From: Roseibium aggregatum
GTDB taxonomy: Bacteria > Pseudomonadota > Alphaproteobacteria > Rhizobiales > Stappiaceae
Assembly (NCBI RefSeq): GCF_014692675.1
Contig: NZ_JABFCZ010000036.1
Location: 1 to 36,627 of the forward strand
DNA: 36,627 nt
Direction of reading: 5' to 3'
Part shown: positions 24,094 through 32,275 of the stretch, piece after piece
Layout: every line of letters begins with the position of its first letter
Numbering within the stretch: the stretch's first letter is position 1
Notes under the pieces: model-generated
Seen by the model: only the letters and a program-made list of their open reading frames with translations
Databases searched by the model: none
Told to the model about the DNA's origin: nothing
Program-made: the position numbers and the translations under genes

Positions 24094-24471
24094 TCAGCGG
24101 TTCGGTCGCACCGGCACGGGAACGGGCGCCAAGTCTGCCCGGGGCGCCATCATCGCGCCGAAGCGCTTGAACCTCGGCTCTTTCTTATTACCGCCGTGAT
24201 CATGCGGTTTCAGCATCATGATTGCCGAGCCCATTACCACCGAGCAAAGCGTAATAATCAGCCCGCAAGCCAGCATGATCACCGGAAGAACCGGATTGTC
24301 CGAGGCCATGACCAGGGTCCGCAGGTTTCCGACGTTCGACCACAACAGCCCGACCAGCACGAGGGCCGAGATCCCCAGCCCGATCACGCCGTTGATTGCA
24401 AGCAGCCGCAACAGCGGGTTTTTCGGCAGATAGGCGGAAACGATCGAATCCTGAAATTTCTTGCGTGTCAT
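24094..24471 (-). CDS. Hypothetical two-span membrane protein
   Basis: 125 residues with two membrane helices (about 23-46, AINGVIGLGISALVLVGLL, and 62-86, PVIMLACGLIITLCSVVMGS) and cytoplasmic basic ends, the last rich in proline (ADLAPVPVPVRPNR). No family recognised. ATG at 24469-24471. It is divergent from the PadR regulator gene and convergent with the 50-residue membrane protein. The N-terminus KKFQDSIVSAYLPKNPLLRLL is amphipathic. Confidence 0.6.
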   Translation of the reverse strand: MTRKKFQDSIVSAYLPKNPLLRLLAINGVIGLGISALVLVGLLWSNVGNLRTLVMASDNPVLPVIMLACGLIITLCSVVMGSAIMMLKPHDHGGNKKEPRFKRFGAMMAPRADLAPVPVPVRPNR

Positions 24472-24639
24472 GAGCGCACCTCATAAACGGGGCCTGCCTA
24501 AACGTGATTGGCCTGAACGGAATTGCCTGTAGCCACCGGCAGGATCTTGCTGTCTTCGGACAAGCGAAAACCAGTTTCGGCCCGCTGTAAAGCGGACAAG
24601 TTTTCGCACCGGCCACATTTTTCCGTTCACATGCTTGCC

Positions 24640-24677
24640 ATATACCCTCAGTATATATAGATCCGATATATATCGGA
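24640..24677. promoter_or_regulatory. Two palindromes upstream of padR, likely autoregulatory operator
   Basis: ATATAC (24640-24645) and GTATAT (24651-24656) form an inverted repeat with a 5-nt spacer. Six bases further is the perfect 16-bp palindrome TCCGATATATATCGGA (24662-24677). PadR-family proteins bind AT-rich dyads ahead of their own genes, and this pair sits 107 nt before the padR-like start, overlapping the probable promoter of padR and the RND genes. Confidence 0.6.
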
Positions 24678-24783
24678 CTTGAATAAGGGATATTGCGTCC
24701 CATCTTCAGGCGGTCCGCATTTTTCGCAATTCCGGCCGGAGCATTGCACTCGGCGTTTCGCAAGACAGGAAGGGCCAATCCCC

Positions 24784-25338
24784 ATGAGCGTTCGCAGTCT
24801 TTGCCTGGCGATCCTCAGTTTCGGCGATGCTACCGGCTATGAAATCCGCAAGGAAGCCACCGAGGGCCGGTTCAGCTATTTCGACGATGCCAGCTTCGGC
24901 TCCATCTATCCGGCCCTGGCGAAGCTGACCAGCGACGGCATGGTGACGGTCCGGGAGGAAACCCAGCCCGGCAAGCCGGCGCGAAAGGTCTATTCGATCA
25001 CCGATGCGGGCCGTGAGGAATTCGTCGCGAGCCTGTGCGAACCCCAGGCCGAAGACACGTTCAAATCCCCTTTCCTGCTGGTCGCTCTCTATGCCGAACA
25101 GGTCGGACCGGATGTCATCCGCCGGGCGATCGAACGGCGCAAGGACCAAGTCCGGGCGAACCTCAAGCACCTGACCGATCATATCGAGAACTGCCCGCAC
25201 AGCGGGTCCAACTGGACGCAGGCCTACGGTATCGCTTGCATGAGCTTCACCCTTAATTATCTCGAGTCCCACGGCGACGAGCTGATCAGAATTGCCGAGG
25301 GCGCGGCCGAAACCTCCTCCCGGGCGGCCGCCGAGTAG
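24784..25338 (+). CDS. PadR family transcriptional regulator
   Basis: 184 residues. The winged helix (1-80) has the PadR pattern: LCLAILSFGDATGYEIRKEATEG, then FGSIYPALAKLTSDGMVTVREE and RKVYSITDAGREEF. A C-terminal helical dimerisation domain follows (about 90-175). PadR proteins repress efflux or detoxification genes until a ligand binds. ATG at 24784; an open frame extends upstream but not with family sequence. It is 24 bp ahead of the RND adaptor gene, so it is very likely the local regulator of that pump, with operator at 24640-24677. Confidence 0.88.
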   Translation: MSVRSLCLAILSFGDATGYEIRKEATEGRFSYFDDASFGSIYPALAKLTSDGMVTVREETQPGKPARKVYSITDAGREEFVASLCEPQAEDTFKSPFLLVALYAEQVGPDVIRRAIERRKDQVRANLKHLTDHIENCPHSGSNWTQAYGIACMSFTLNYLESHGDELIRIAEGAAETSSRAAAE

Positions 25339-25362
25339 ACATCGATTTTCTGGAGCATACTG

Positions 25363-26466
25363 ATGCGTTTGAAATTTTCCTATGTGCTTGCGATCGGCCT
25401 CGCCGCCGGCATCGGCATATGGATGTATTCCGGCACATATGTCATCGGCGGACGCGGAGACAGCGCTGACGCAACACCGCCCCCCGCCGAACGCCAGGAA
25501 AAGGCCGGGAATGACCTGTTCCGTGTGCAGGTTTCCACGCTGACCGCCACGGAGCGTCAGCCGGTTCTGGAAATCCGCGGACGGACGGAAGCCGAGGCCA
25601 AGGTGGAGGTCCGCGCGGAAACGGCTGCGCGTGTCGTCGAACGCCCGGCAATCGAGGGCAACCATGTCTCCAAGGGCGATGTCCTGTGCGTGCTGGACAA
25701 GGGGACGCGCGAATCCAAGGTGCTTGAAGCCACGGCCGCCCTTGCCCAGGCAGAACTCGACCATACGGCGGCCAGCCAGCTCAATTCCAAGGGTTTCACC
25801 GCGGAAACACGCGTCATGGCCATGCAGGCCGCGCTCGACGCCGCGCAGGCGCGTGTGGAAGAAGCCAAGATGGAACTCAGCCGCACGGTCATTCATTCGC
25901 CCATCGACGGCGTCATCCAGAGCCCGATGGCGAATGTGGGCGCGCGTCTCAATATCGGTGACGTTTGCGCCACGGTCGTCGAGACCGATCCGATGATTGC
26001 AATCGGCCAGGTGTCGGAAGCCGACATCGGCCTGATCTCCAAGGGCATGGACGCAGAAGTCCGCCTGATTTCCGGCCAGACCATGTCCGGCACCGTGCGC
26101 TACATCGCCCCTGCAGCCGATCCGGAGACCCGCACCTTCCGTATCGAGGTGGAACTTCCGAACAAGGAAGGCGTCGCCCGGGACGGAACCACGGCCCTGA
26201 CCCGGCTCAAGCTGCCCAGCCAGAAGGCTCACAAGATCTCGCCCGCGATCCTGACGTTGAATGACGACGGCGAGCTCGGACTGCGCGGCGTGACCGACGA
26301 CCAGGTCACCGTCTTCTATCCGGTCAAGGTCCTGGGTGGCGGCGAGGACGGCATCTGGGTCGGCGGACTTCCCAATACCGTGCGCATCATCACCGTCGGC
26401 CAGGACTACGTCACAGACGGCCAGAAGGTGGAACCCGTCCTCAAAACCGCCGAGGTCACCCAATGA
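25363..26466 (+). CDS. RND efflux periplasmic adaptor subunit (MFP/HlyD family)
   Basis: 367 residues. One N-terminal membrane anchor (about 3-28) is followed by a beta-barrel and lipoyl half-motif (EVRAETAARVVERPAIEGNHVSKGDVLCVLD), a short helical hairpin (about 120-170) and the second lipoyl half (IHSPIDGVIQSPMANVGARLNIGDVCATVVE). The family joins the inner-membrane pump to an outer-membrane channel. ATG at 25363. The stop overlaps the RND pump start (ATGA, 4 nt), so the two are coupled. No outer-membrane factor gene lies in the window. Confidence 0.92.
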   Translation: MRLKFSYVLAIGLAAGIGIWMYSGTYVIGGRGDSADATPPPAERQEKAGNDLFRVQVSTLTATERQPVLEIRGRTEAEAKVEVRAETAARVVERPAIEGNHVSKGDVLCVLDKGTRESKVLEATAALAQAELDHTAASQLNSKGFTAETRVMAMQAALDAAQARVEEAKMELSRTVIHSPIDGVIQSPMANVGARLNIGDVCATVVETDPMIAIGQVSEADIGLISKGMDAEVRLISGQTMSGTVRYIAPAADPETRTFRIEVELPNKEGVARDGTTALTRLKLPSQKAHKISPAILTLNDDGELGLRGVTDDQVTVFYPVKVLGGGEDGIWVGGLPNTVRIITVGQDYVTDGQKVEPVLKTAEVTQ

Positions 26467-29400
26467 TCGACGCGCTTGAAGCGATCCTGAGGCGGCCCAA
26501 GACCGTTTTCGTCCTCATGCTGGCGCTGATCGTTGCCGGCACCTACACCTACCTGACGATCCCCAAGGAAGACAGCCCGGACATCGACGTTCCGGTCTTC
26601 TATGTTTCCATCGTCCAGCAGGGTATTTCGCCGGAGGACGCCGACCGGCTGCTGGTGCGGCCGATGGAGACGGAACTGCGCGGTCTCGACGGCCTGAAGG
26701 AGATCACCGCAATTGCCGCGGAAGGTCACGCGTCCATCATCCTGGAATTCGACGTCTCCTTCGACAAGGACGAGGCGCTTGCGGATGTGCGCGACAAGGT
26801 CGACCAGGCAAAGGGCAAACTTCCCCAGGAAGCCGAAGAGCCGACCATTCACGAGACCAATTTCGCGCTTCTGCCGACCATCACGGTCGCCCTGTCCGGC
26901 AATGTGCCGGAGCGCACGCTCTACAACCTCGCGCGGCGGCTGAAGGACCAGATCGAGGCGATCGACACGGTCCGTTCCGCAGATCTGACCGGACACCGGG
27001 AAGAGCTTCTGGAGATCGTGATCGACAGCCAGAAGCTGGAGGCCTATTCGGTCACCCAGCAGGAATTGCTCAACACCCTGAGGCTGAACAACCAGCTTGT
27101 CCCGGCCGGCTTCATCGACGGCGGCAACGGCCGGTTCAACGTCAAGGTTCCCGGCCTCATCGAGACGGCGGACGACGTCTATTCGCTGCCGATCAAGCAG
27201 AATGGCGAGGCCGTCGTGACCCTTGCCGATGTTGCCGATATCCGCCGCACCTTCAAGGACGCCACGACCTATACGAGGGTCAACGGCAAACCCGCGATCG
27301 CCCTTGAGGTTACCAAGCGGATCGGCACCAACCTGATCGAAAACAATGCCGCCGTCAGGCAGGTTGTGGAACAGGCTTCCAAGGACTGGCCGGAAACGGT
27401 CAAGGTGAACCTGCTGCTCGACCAGTCGTCGAAGACCTTCGAGGTCCTGGGCTCGCTGCAGTCGTCGATCCTGACGGCAATTTTCCTGGTCATGATCCTG
27501 GTCGTGGCCGCGCTCGGCCTCAGGTCCGCCCTGCTCGTCGGCCTGTCGATCCCGACCTCCTTCATGGTCGGCTTCCTGATCCTGGGCGGCATGGGCTACA
27601 CGGTCTCCAACATGGTGATGTTCGGCCTGGTGCTCACCGTCGGCATGCTGGTCGACGGCGCCATCGTCATGACCGAATATGCCGATCGCAAGATCGCCGA
27701 AGGCATGGAGGACAAGGAAGCTTATATCCGGGCCGCGCGGCTGATGTTCTGGCCGATCGTGTCGTCGACGGCAACCACGCTTGCCGCCTTCCTGCCCATG
27801 CTTCTGTGGCCGGGCGTTGCCGGCGAATTCATGAGCTACCTGCCGATCATGGTGATCATCGTCCTGTCGGCATCGCTCCTGACCGCCATGGTGTTCATTC
27901 CCGTCACCGGCGCCATCTTTGCGCAGGTGTCCCACTTCATGGGCCGGCATGCGACCGGACTTCTGGCATCCGTCTTCGGTCTGATTGCGGCTGCCATGGT
28001 CTTGACGTTCCCGGCGCTGCCCGAGCTGCTGGCAACATTTGTCCCGGCAGCATTTTCCGGCTTGTTGCTGATTGCCCTGGCCTGCATCGCATTCGTTGGT
28101 GTTGGGTTCGCCTCCGCTTTTGTCCTGCGTCCGTTCGTGCGGTGGTCCAAGGCCCGGGCCGAACGGATCCAGGCCGCGGAACGTGCCGAGGCGGAGGCGG
28201 TTTCCGGATCCTCCACCTTCGACGTCAACAAGGTCCGCGGGATGGCCGGCGTTTATGTCCGCTTCCTGAAGCTTCTGGCGGGCAATCCGATCGGCAACGT
28301 CATCACCCTGGTCGTGATGATCGGCGGCAGCGTCATGATCTTCGGCGCCTTCGCAGGCAATCCGACAGGTGTAGAATTCTTCGTCGACGAAGAGCCGGAT
28401 CAGGCGGTCGTCCTTGTTTCCGGGCGCGGCAACCTGTCCGCGCGCGAGTCGCTTCAACTGGTCGAGGCGGTCGAGCGCGAAGTGCTGCAGGTTCCGGGCA
28501 TCGAGAATGTCGTGACCTCCGCCAAGGCTCCTGGAGGGAGCAGCGGCGGAAAGGTGATCGGCGGCGTGCAGGACAAGCCCGCCGACGTGATCGGGGAACT
28601 TCAGCTGGAACTGGCCGACTTCTGCTGCCGCCGGGAGGCGAAGGAAATCTTCGCCGAAATCCGCAAGCGGACGGCATCGCTACCGGGGATCAAGGTGGAG
28701 ACCCGCAAGATCGAGGGCGGCCCGCCGACCGGCAAGGACGTCCAGCTTGAGGTCAAGTCCACCGACTATGACACGCTGGTGAAGAACGTCGCCAAGGTCC
28801 GGGCCCATGTGGACCAGATGGACGGCCTGCTCGACCAGGAAGACGACCGGCCGCTGCCGGGCATCGAATGGGAAATGTCCATCGACCGGGAACAGGCCGG
28901 CCGCTACAAGGCCGACATCGCCTCTGTGGGATCGATGGTCCAGCTGGTCACCAACGGCGTTCTGGTCGGCAAATACCGCCCGTCCGACAGCGAGGACGAG
29001 GTCGATATCCGCGTCCGCCTGCCGGAAGACCAGCGCACGCTCGACCGGTTCGACCAGTTGCGCCTGCAAACGCCGCTGGGCCTGGTTCCCCTGTCGAACT
29101 TCGTGACCCGCTCGGCCTCGCCCAAGGTGTCGTCGATCACCCGGCGCGACGGGCTCTATTCGATGATGGTGAAAGCCACCGTCGATCCGGCATCCGGGGC
29201 GCTTCCCGACGACAAGGTGCGCGAGCTCGATCAGTGGCTGAAGACACAGACCTGGCCGGACAACGTCTTTCTGAAGTTCCGCGGTGCGGACGAGGACCAG
29301 AAGGAATCGGGCGAGTTCCTGATGAAGGCGATGGTCGCATCACTGTTCCTGATGTTCATCATCCTGCTCACCCAGTTCAACTCCTTCTACCAGACGGCCC

Positions 29401-30020
29401 TCACCCTCTCCACGGTGATCATGTCGGTGGTCGGCGTGCTTCTGGGGCTGATCATAACGGGTCAGAAGTTCTCCATCATCATGACCGGGACCGGCGTCGT
29501 GGCGCTGGCCGGGATCGTGGTCAACAACGCCATCGTGCTGATCGACACCTATAACCGCTTCCGGGACGACGGGATGGAGCCGCTCGATGCGATCCTGAAA
29601 ACCTCGGTTCAGCGCATCAGGCCGATCCTGCTGACGACGATCACCACGATCGCCGGGCTGGTTCCGATGGCAACGGAGATCAACCTCGACTTCTTCAACC
29701 AGGTAACCGCCTATGGCGGTATCACCGCGGTGTGGTGGGTGCAGCTGTCGACGGCCGTGATTTCCGGTCTTGCCTTCTCCACCCTGCTCACGCTGATCAT
29801 GATCCCGGTGATGATCGCGTTGCCGAGCGTGTGGACCCAGTCCGGACGGCGCGCTGCCGCCTGGTGGCGGGGCCAGCCGGCCGTGCCGGCCGGCGCTCCG
29901 GACACTGCCAGCGAACCGGCAGAGCCGTCAGAGCAGGAACCCCCTGCCCGCGTGATCCGGATGGAAAAGCCGAAGGCGCCGAAAGAACCGCCGCAGGATC
30001 TTCCCAACGCCGCCGAATAG
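26463..30020 (+). CDS. RND family efflux pump, unusually long
   Basis: 1185 residues against about 1030 for a usual AcrB-type pump. The first half has TM1 (about 11-32), a large periplasmic loop, then the TM2-TM6 block with the proton-relay motif GMLVDGAIVMTEY (D398, followed by G where AcrB has a second Asp, as in metal-type RND pumps). The extra length comes from two additional hydrophobic segments plus a charged linker at about 500-590 and a Pro/Glu-rich C-terminal tail (about 1136-1185). The second half repeats the fold (EFFVDEEPDQAVV ... VVALAGIVVNNAIVLIDTYNR). Substrate unknown. A terminator follows at 30037-30070. Confidence 0.93.
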   Translation: MIDALEAILRRPKTVFVLMLALIVAGTYTYLTIPKEDSPDIDVPVFYVSIVQQGISPEDADRLLVRPMETELRGLDGLKEITAIAAEGHASIILEFDVSFDKDEALADVRDKVDQAKGKLPQEAEEPTIHETNFALLPTITVALSGNVPERTLYNLARRLKDQIEAIDTVRSADLTGHREELLEIVIDSQKLEAYSVTQQELLNTLRLNNQLVPAGFIDGGNGRFNVKVPGLIETADDVYSLPIKQNGEAVVTLADVADIRRTFKDATTYTRVNGKPAIALEVTKRIGTNLIENNAAVRQVVEQASKDWPETVKVNLLLDQSSKTFEVLGSLQSSILTAIFLVMILVVAALGLRSALLVGLSIPTSFMVGFLILGGMGYTVSNMVMFGLVLTVGMLVDGAIVMTEYADRKIAEGMEDKEAYIRAARLMFWPIVSSTATTLAAFLPMLLWPGVAGEFMSYLPIMVIIVLSASLLTAMVFIPVTGAIFAQVSHFMGRHATGLLASVFGLIAAAMVLTFPALPELLATFVPAAFSGLLLIALACIAFVGVGFASAFVLRPFVRWSKARAERIQAAERAEAEAVSGSSTFDVNKVRGMAGVYVRFLKLLAGNPIGNVITLVVMIGGSVMIFGAFAGNPTGVEFFVDEEPDQAVVLVSGRGNLSARESLQLVEAVEREVLQVPGIENVVTSAKAPGGSSGGKVIGGVQDKPADVIGELQLELADFCCRREAKEIFAEIRKRTASLPGIKVETRKIEGGPPTGKDVQLEVKSTDYDTLVKNVAKVRAHVDQMDGLLDQEDDRPLPGIEWEMSIDREQAGRYKADIASVGSMVQLVTNGVLVGKYRPSDSEDEVDIRVRLPEDQRTLDRFDQLRLQTPLGLVPLSNFVTRSASPKVSSITRRDGLYSMMVKATVDPASGALPDDKVRELDQWLKTQTWPDNVFLKFRGADEDQKESGEFLMKAMVASLFLMFIILLTQFNSFYQTALTLSTVIMSVVGVLLGLIITGQKFSIIMTGTGVVALAGIVVNNAIVLIDTYNRFRDDGMEPLDAILKTSVQRIRPILLTTITTIAGLVPMATEINLDFFNQVTAYGGITAVWWVQLSTAVISGLAFSTLLTLIMIPVMIALPSVWTQSGRRAAAWWRGQPAVPAGAPDTASEPAEPSEQEPPARVIRMEKPKAPKEPPQDLPNAAE

Positions 30021-30036
30021 GCGCCCTGCCAATATG

Positions 30037-30070
30037 AAACCGCCGGGATCCTGTCCCGGCGGTTTTTGTT
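30037..30070 (+). terminator. Rho-independent terminator of the padR-RND operon
   Basis: A perfect 12-bp stem, AAACCGCCGGGA (30037-30048) with TCCCGGCGGTTT (30054-30065), and a 5-nt loop, followed by TTGTT. It lies 17 bp past the RND stop codon. Confidence 0.88.
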
Positions 30071-30107
30071 TGTCCGCGGCTTGCCAAAACCCGATGAGCG
30101 GAGCATG

Positions 30108-30128
30108 ATAGTTGCAATATACAACTAT
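30108..30128 (+). promoter_or_regulatory. Palindromic operator of the MarR-GNAT gene
   Basis: ATAGTTG (30108-30114) and CAACTAT (30122-30128) are perfect inverted arms with a 7-nt spacer, 14 nt before the start codon. The AT-rich TTG...CAA dyad is a common MarR operator form, so autoregulation is likely. Confidence 0.7.
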
Positions 30129-30142
30129 ATGACCAAAGCACG

Positions 30143-31114
30143 ATGCAGACGATCTCACCTGAAGTGATCTCCACGATCCGGAGCGCCGCCCGCGTGCTGG
30201 TTCGCGAACACGGCTATATGGAGCGGACGCTTGCGGGCACGGACCTGTCCCCGTCCGCGGTGCACACCATTATCGAACTCGGCGAAACCGGCAGCCTGAC
30301 CTCAAAAGAGCTCGCCGACCGCCTGAACCTGGAGAAATCCACGATCAGCCGGCTGGTGCAGGCACTCGAGAAGCGCGGGGAAATTACCAGCGAGCGACAA
30401 GAAACGGACGGCAGGTCCTTCCGCATCACCCTGACCGATCAGGGGCGCAGGACCCTGGCCGTTCTGGCCGCCTATGGCGAGAACAAGGTCTCCGGTGCCC
30501 TTCCCCATCTCGGCGGACAGTCCACGCCGGACGATGTCGCCCGCGCCCTCGACGCCTTTGCCACGGCCCTGAAGGTATCAAGGACCGGAAAGCGCGCTCA
30601 GGAAAGCACTTCGGCCGCGGCCCCGGTCATCGTCGAGGGCTATCAGACCGGCATGATCGGCGACATTTCAGGACTGCACGGCCGAACGCACGGTTCCATC
30701 GTCGGCTTTGGCCCGGCCTTTGAGAGCGTGGTTTCCGCCGCCATGGCCGAATTCATGCCCCGGATTTCCAAACCGGTGAACAATTCCTGGAGCGTCGTTG
30801 AAAACGGCCGGGTGGTCGCCTCGATCACCATCGACGGCGAGGATCTGGGCAACAACATCGCCCATCTGCGCTGGTTTATCCTGGAAGAGCATCTCAGAGG
30901 ACTGGGGCTTGGCCGCAAGCTGCTGGACAAGGCGATCGAGCACTGCGACCGCCACGGCTTCGACGAGATCCACCTGTGGACCCTGAAAGGCCTCGACGCC
31001 GCCCGCGCGCTTTACGAGCGCAACGGCTTTAAGCTTGTCGACGAATACCGGGGCGACCAGTGGGGCAAGATGGTCATGGAACAGAAATTCCTGCGCAGGC
31101 GGGCGGCAGGCTAA
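30143..31114 (+). CDS. MarR-family regulator fused to GNAT acetyltransferase
   Basis: 323 residues. The N-terminal winged helix of MarR type (about 40-105) has SLTSKELADRLNLEKSTISRLVQALEKRGEI as recognition region and the wing RQETDGRSFRITLT. The C-terminal half (about 160-320) is a GNAT acetyltransferase with the acetyl-CoA loop LRGLGLGRKL (near 251-260) and the usual YERNGF strand. Such fusions are widespread; some acetylate small molecules or peptides, but the substrate is unknown. ATG at 30143. Its stop overlaps the convergent pssA stop by 4 nt. It is next to the RND operon but has its own operator and promoter. Confidence 0.9.
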   Translation: MQTISPEVISTIRSAARVLVREHGYMERTLAGTDLSPSAVHTIIELGETGSLTSKELADRLNLEKSTISRLVQALEKRGEITSERQETDGRSFRITLTDQGRRTLAVLAAYGENKVSGALPHLGGQSTPDDVARALDAFATALKVSRTGKRAQESTSAAAPVIVEGYQTGMIGDISGLHGRTHGSIVGFGPAFESVVSAAMAEFMPRISKPVNNSWSVVENGRVVASITIDGEDLGNNIAHLRWFILEEHLRGLGLGRKLLDKAIEHCDRHGFDEIHLWTLKGLDAARALYERNGFKLVDEYRGDQWGKMVMEQKFLRRRAAG

Positions 31115-32016
31115 CTCGCATCGTCCTTGTGGCGGTCGCCGAGGTGATCGAGGTCGGTGTCCTCGCAGTCGCCGTCGTCATCGCTCGCCAGGTTCTTGTC
31201 GGCAAGCAGGAGTTTGCTGTGGGAGCGCCAGGCAAACGGAACGGAAACAAGATAGAGCGCCGACACCAGCGCCAGGACCTGGAACGGATAGCTGACCGTC
31301 AGCGCGACAAGCAGCACCGCGACCACGAACAGCGGCAGCACATAATCGCGGCGGATGCGGGTACCGATGGTCTTGCCGGAATAGGTCGGCAGGCGGCTGA
31401 TCATCAGGAAGGCGATGCCGATGGTGTAGAGCGCGACGCCGGGCGCAAATTCCGGCCATTGCGGCAGAACGCCCAGAAAGCCCCAGTAGATCGGGATCAG
31501 CACCGTCAGCGCGCCCGCGGGCGCGGGAACGCCTGTAAAGAACTGAACGGCCCAGGCGGGCTTGTCCGGATCGTCGAGGGCCACATTGAACCGGGCGAGA
31601 CGCAGGGCGGCGGAGATGGCAAAGGCAAGGGCTGCAATCCAGCCGAGCGAGCCGGCTTCCTTCAGGATCCAGAGATAGAGCATCAGCGCCGGGGTGACGC
31701 CGAAATTGACGAAATCGGCGAGCGAATCCAGTTCCGCCCCGAACCTCGATGTCCCCTTCAAAAGCCGTGCGACCCGTCCGTCGAGCGCATCGAGAACGGC
31801 GGCGATCAGCACCGCCCCCACCGCGAATTCCCAGCGGCTCTCGTATGCCATGCGGACCGCCGTCAGCCCGGAGCACAGCGCCAGCAGCGTCACCATGTTG
31901 GGCAGGATCAGCCGCAACGGCACCCGGCGGAACCTTGGCTGGCGGCCTTGCCGGGCGTCTTTTTTGGAGGCAGATTTATCGTGTTCAGTCGTCAATAGTT
32001 CGCCCTTCGCCCGCAT
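31111..32016 (-). CDS. pssA: CDP-diacylglycerol-serine O-phosphatidyltransferase PssA
   Basis: 301 residues, about eight membrane helices. The CDP-alcohol phosphatidyltransferase signature is complete: D76-x2-D79-G80-x2-A83-R84-x8-G93-x3-D97-x3-D101. A basic, 35-residue cytoplasmic N-terminus and an acidic C-terminal tail (SDDDGDCEDTDLD) are notable. It makes phosphatidylserine from CDP-diacylglycerol and serine in the inner membrane; psd then decarboxylates it to phosphatidylethanolamine. ATG at 32014-32016 with AAGGAG 8 nt upstream; both lie inside the left arm of the palindromic region at 32009-32275. Convergent overlap of 4 nt with the MarR-GNAT gene. Confidence 0.95.
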   Translation of the reverse strand: MRAKGELLTTEHDKSASKKDARQGRQPRFRRVPLRLILPNMVTLLALCSGLTAVRMAYESRWEFAVGAVLIAAVLDALDGRVARLLKGTSRFGAELDSLADFVNFGVTPALMLYLWILKEAGSLGWIAALAFAISAALRLARFNVALDDPDKPAWAVQFFTGVPAPAGALTVLIPIYWGFLGVLPQWPEFAPGVALYTIGIAFLMISRLPTYSGKTIGTRIRRDYVLPLFVVAVLLVALTVSYPFQVLALVSALYLVSVPFAWRSHSKLLLADKNLASDDDGDCEDTDLDHLGDRHKDDAS

Positions 32017-32275
32017 TTCTCACACTCCTTACGCTCTGCGTCGCATTTTGGCGAGCCGGATGTGGATTAAAGACGCGTAGAGCATAGCTGTCGCTATGGT
32101 CAAGCGGCTTTCGTCTGCAGGCGGCCGCCAAAATGCGACCCTTCGGGCCGGTTGAAACAGACGACAGTGTGCGTCGAATAGCTTGCCCGATGCACCCACA
32201 TCGCACTGCGCTATTCTCCTGCCCTGTCGTCTGTTTGAACCGGCGCAGAGCATAAGGAGTGTGAGAAATGCGGGC
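32009..32275. repeat. 267-bp nested palindromic region between psd and pssA
   Basis: Outer inverted repeats of 35 bp (32009-32043 and 32241-32275) match with two differences. Inside are two side-by-side modules. Module A has GTCGCATTTTGGCG (32040-32053) with its exact complement at 32126-32139, and the hairpin CATAGC-TGTC-GCTATG at 32083-32098. Module B has a 20-bp pair with one mismatch (32148-32167 and 32224-32243) enclosing GAATAGC (32176-32182) with GCTATTC (32210-32216) and CGATG (32188-32192) with CATCG (32199-32203). The left outer arm contains the pssA Shine-Dalgarno and start codon; the right arm begins at the psd stop codon. The layout resembles palindromic intergenic elements of rhizobia (RIME-like) or a MITE; it could also be a translational control structure. 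Confidence 0.8.

Noticed and set aside
24706..28457. Two very long minus-strand open frames (585 and 683 codons) opposite padR, the adaptor and the RND pump
   Set aside because: Both mirror well-supported genes codon for codon; the low-complexity His/Gln/Asp-rich products are typical shadows of GC-rich coding DNA.
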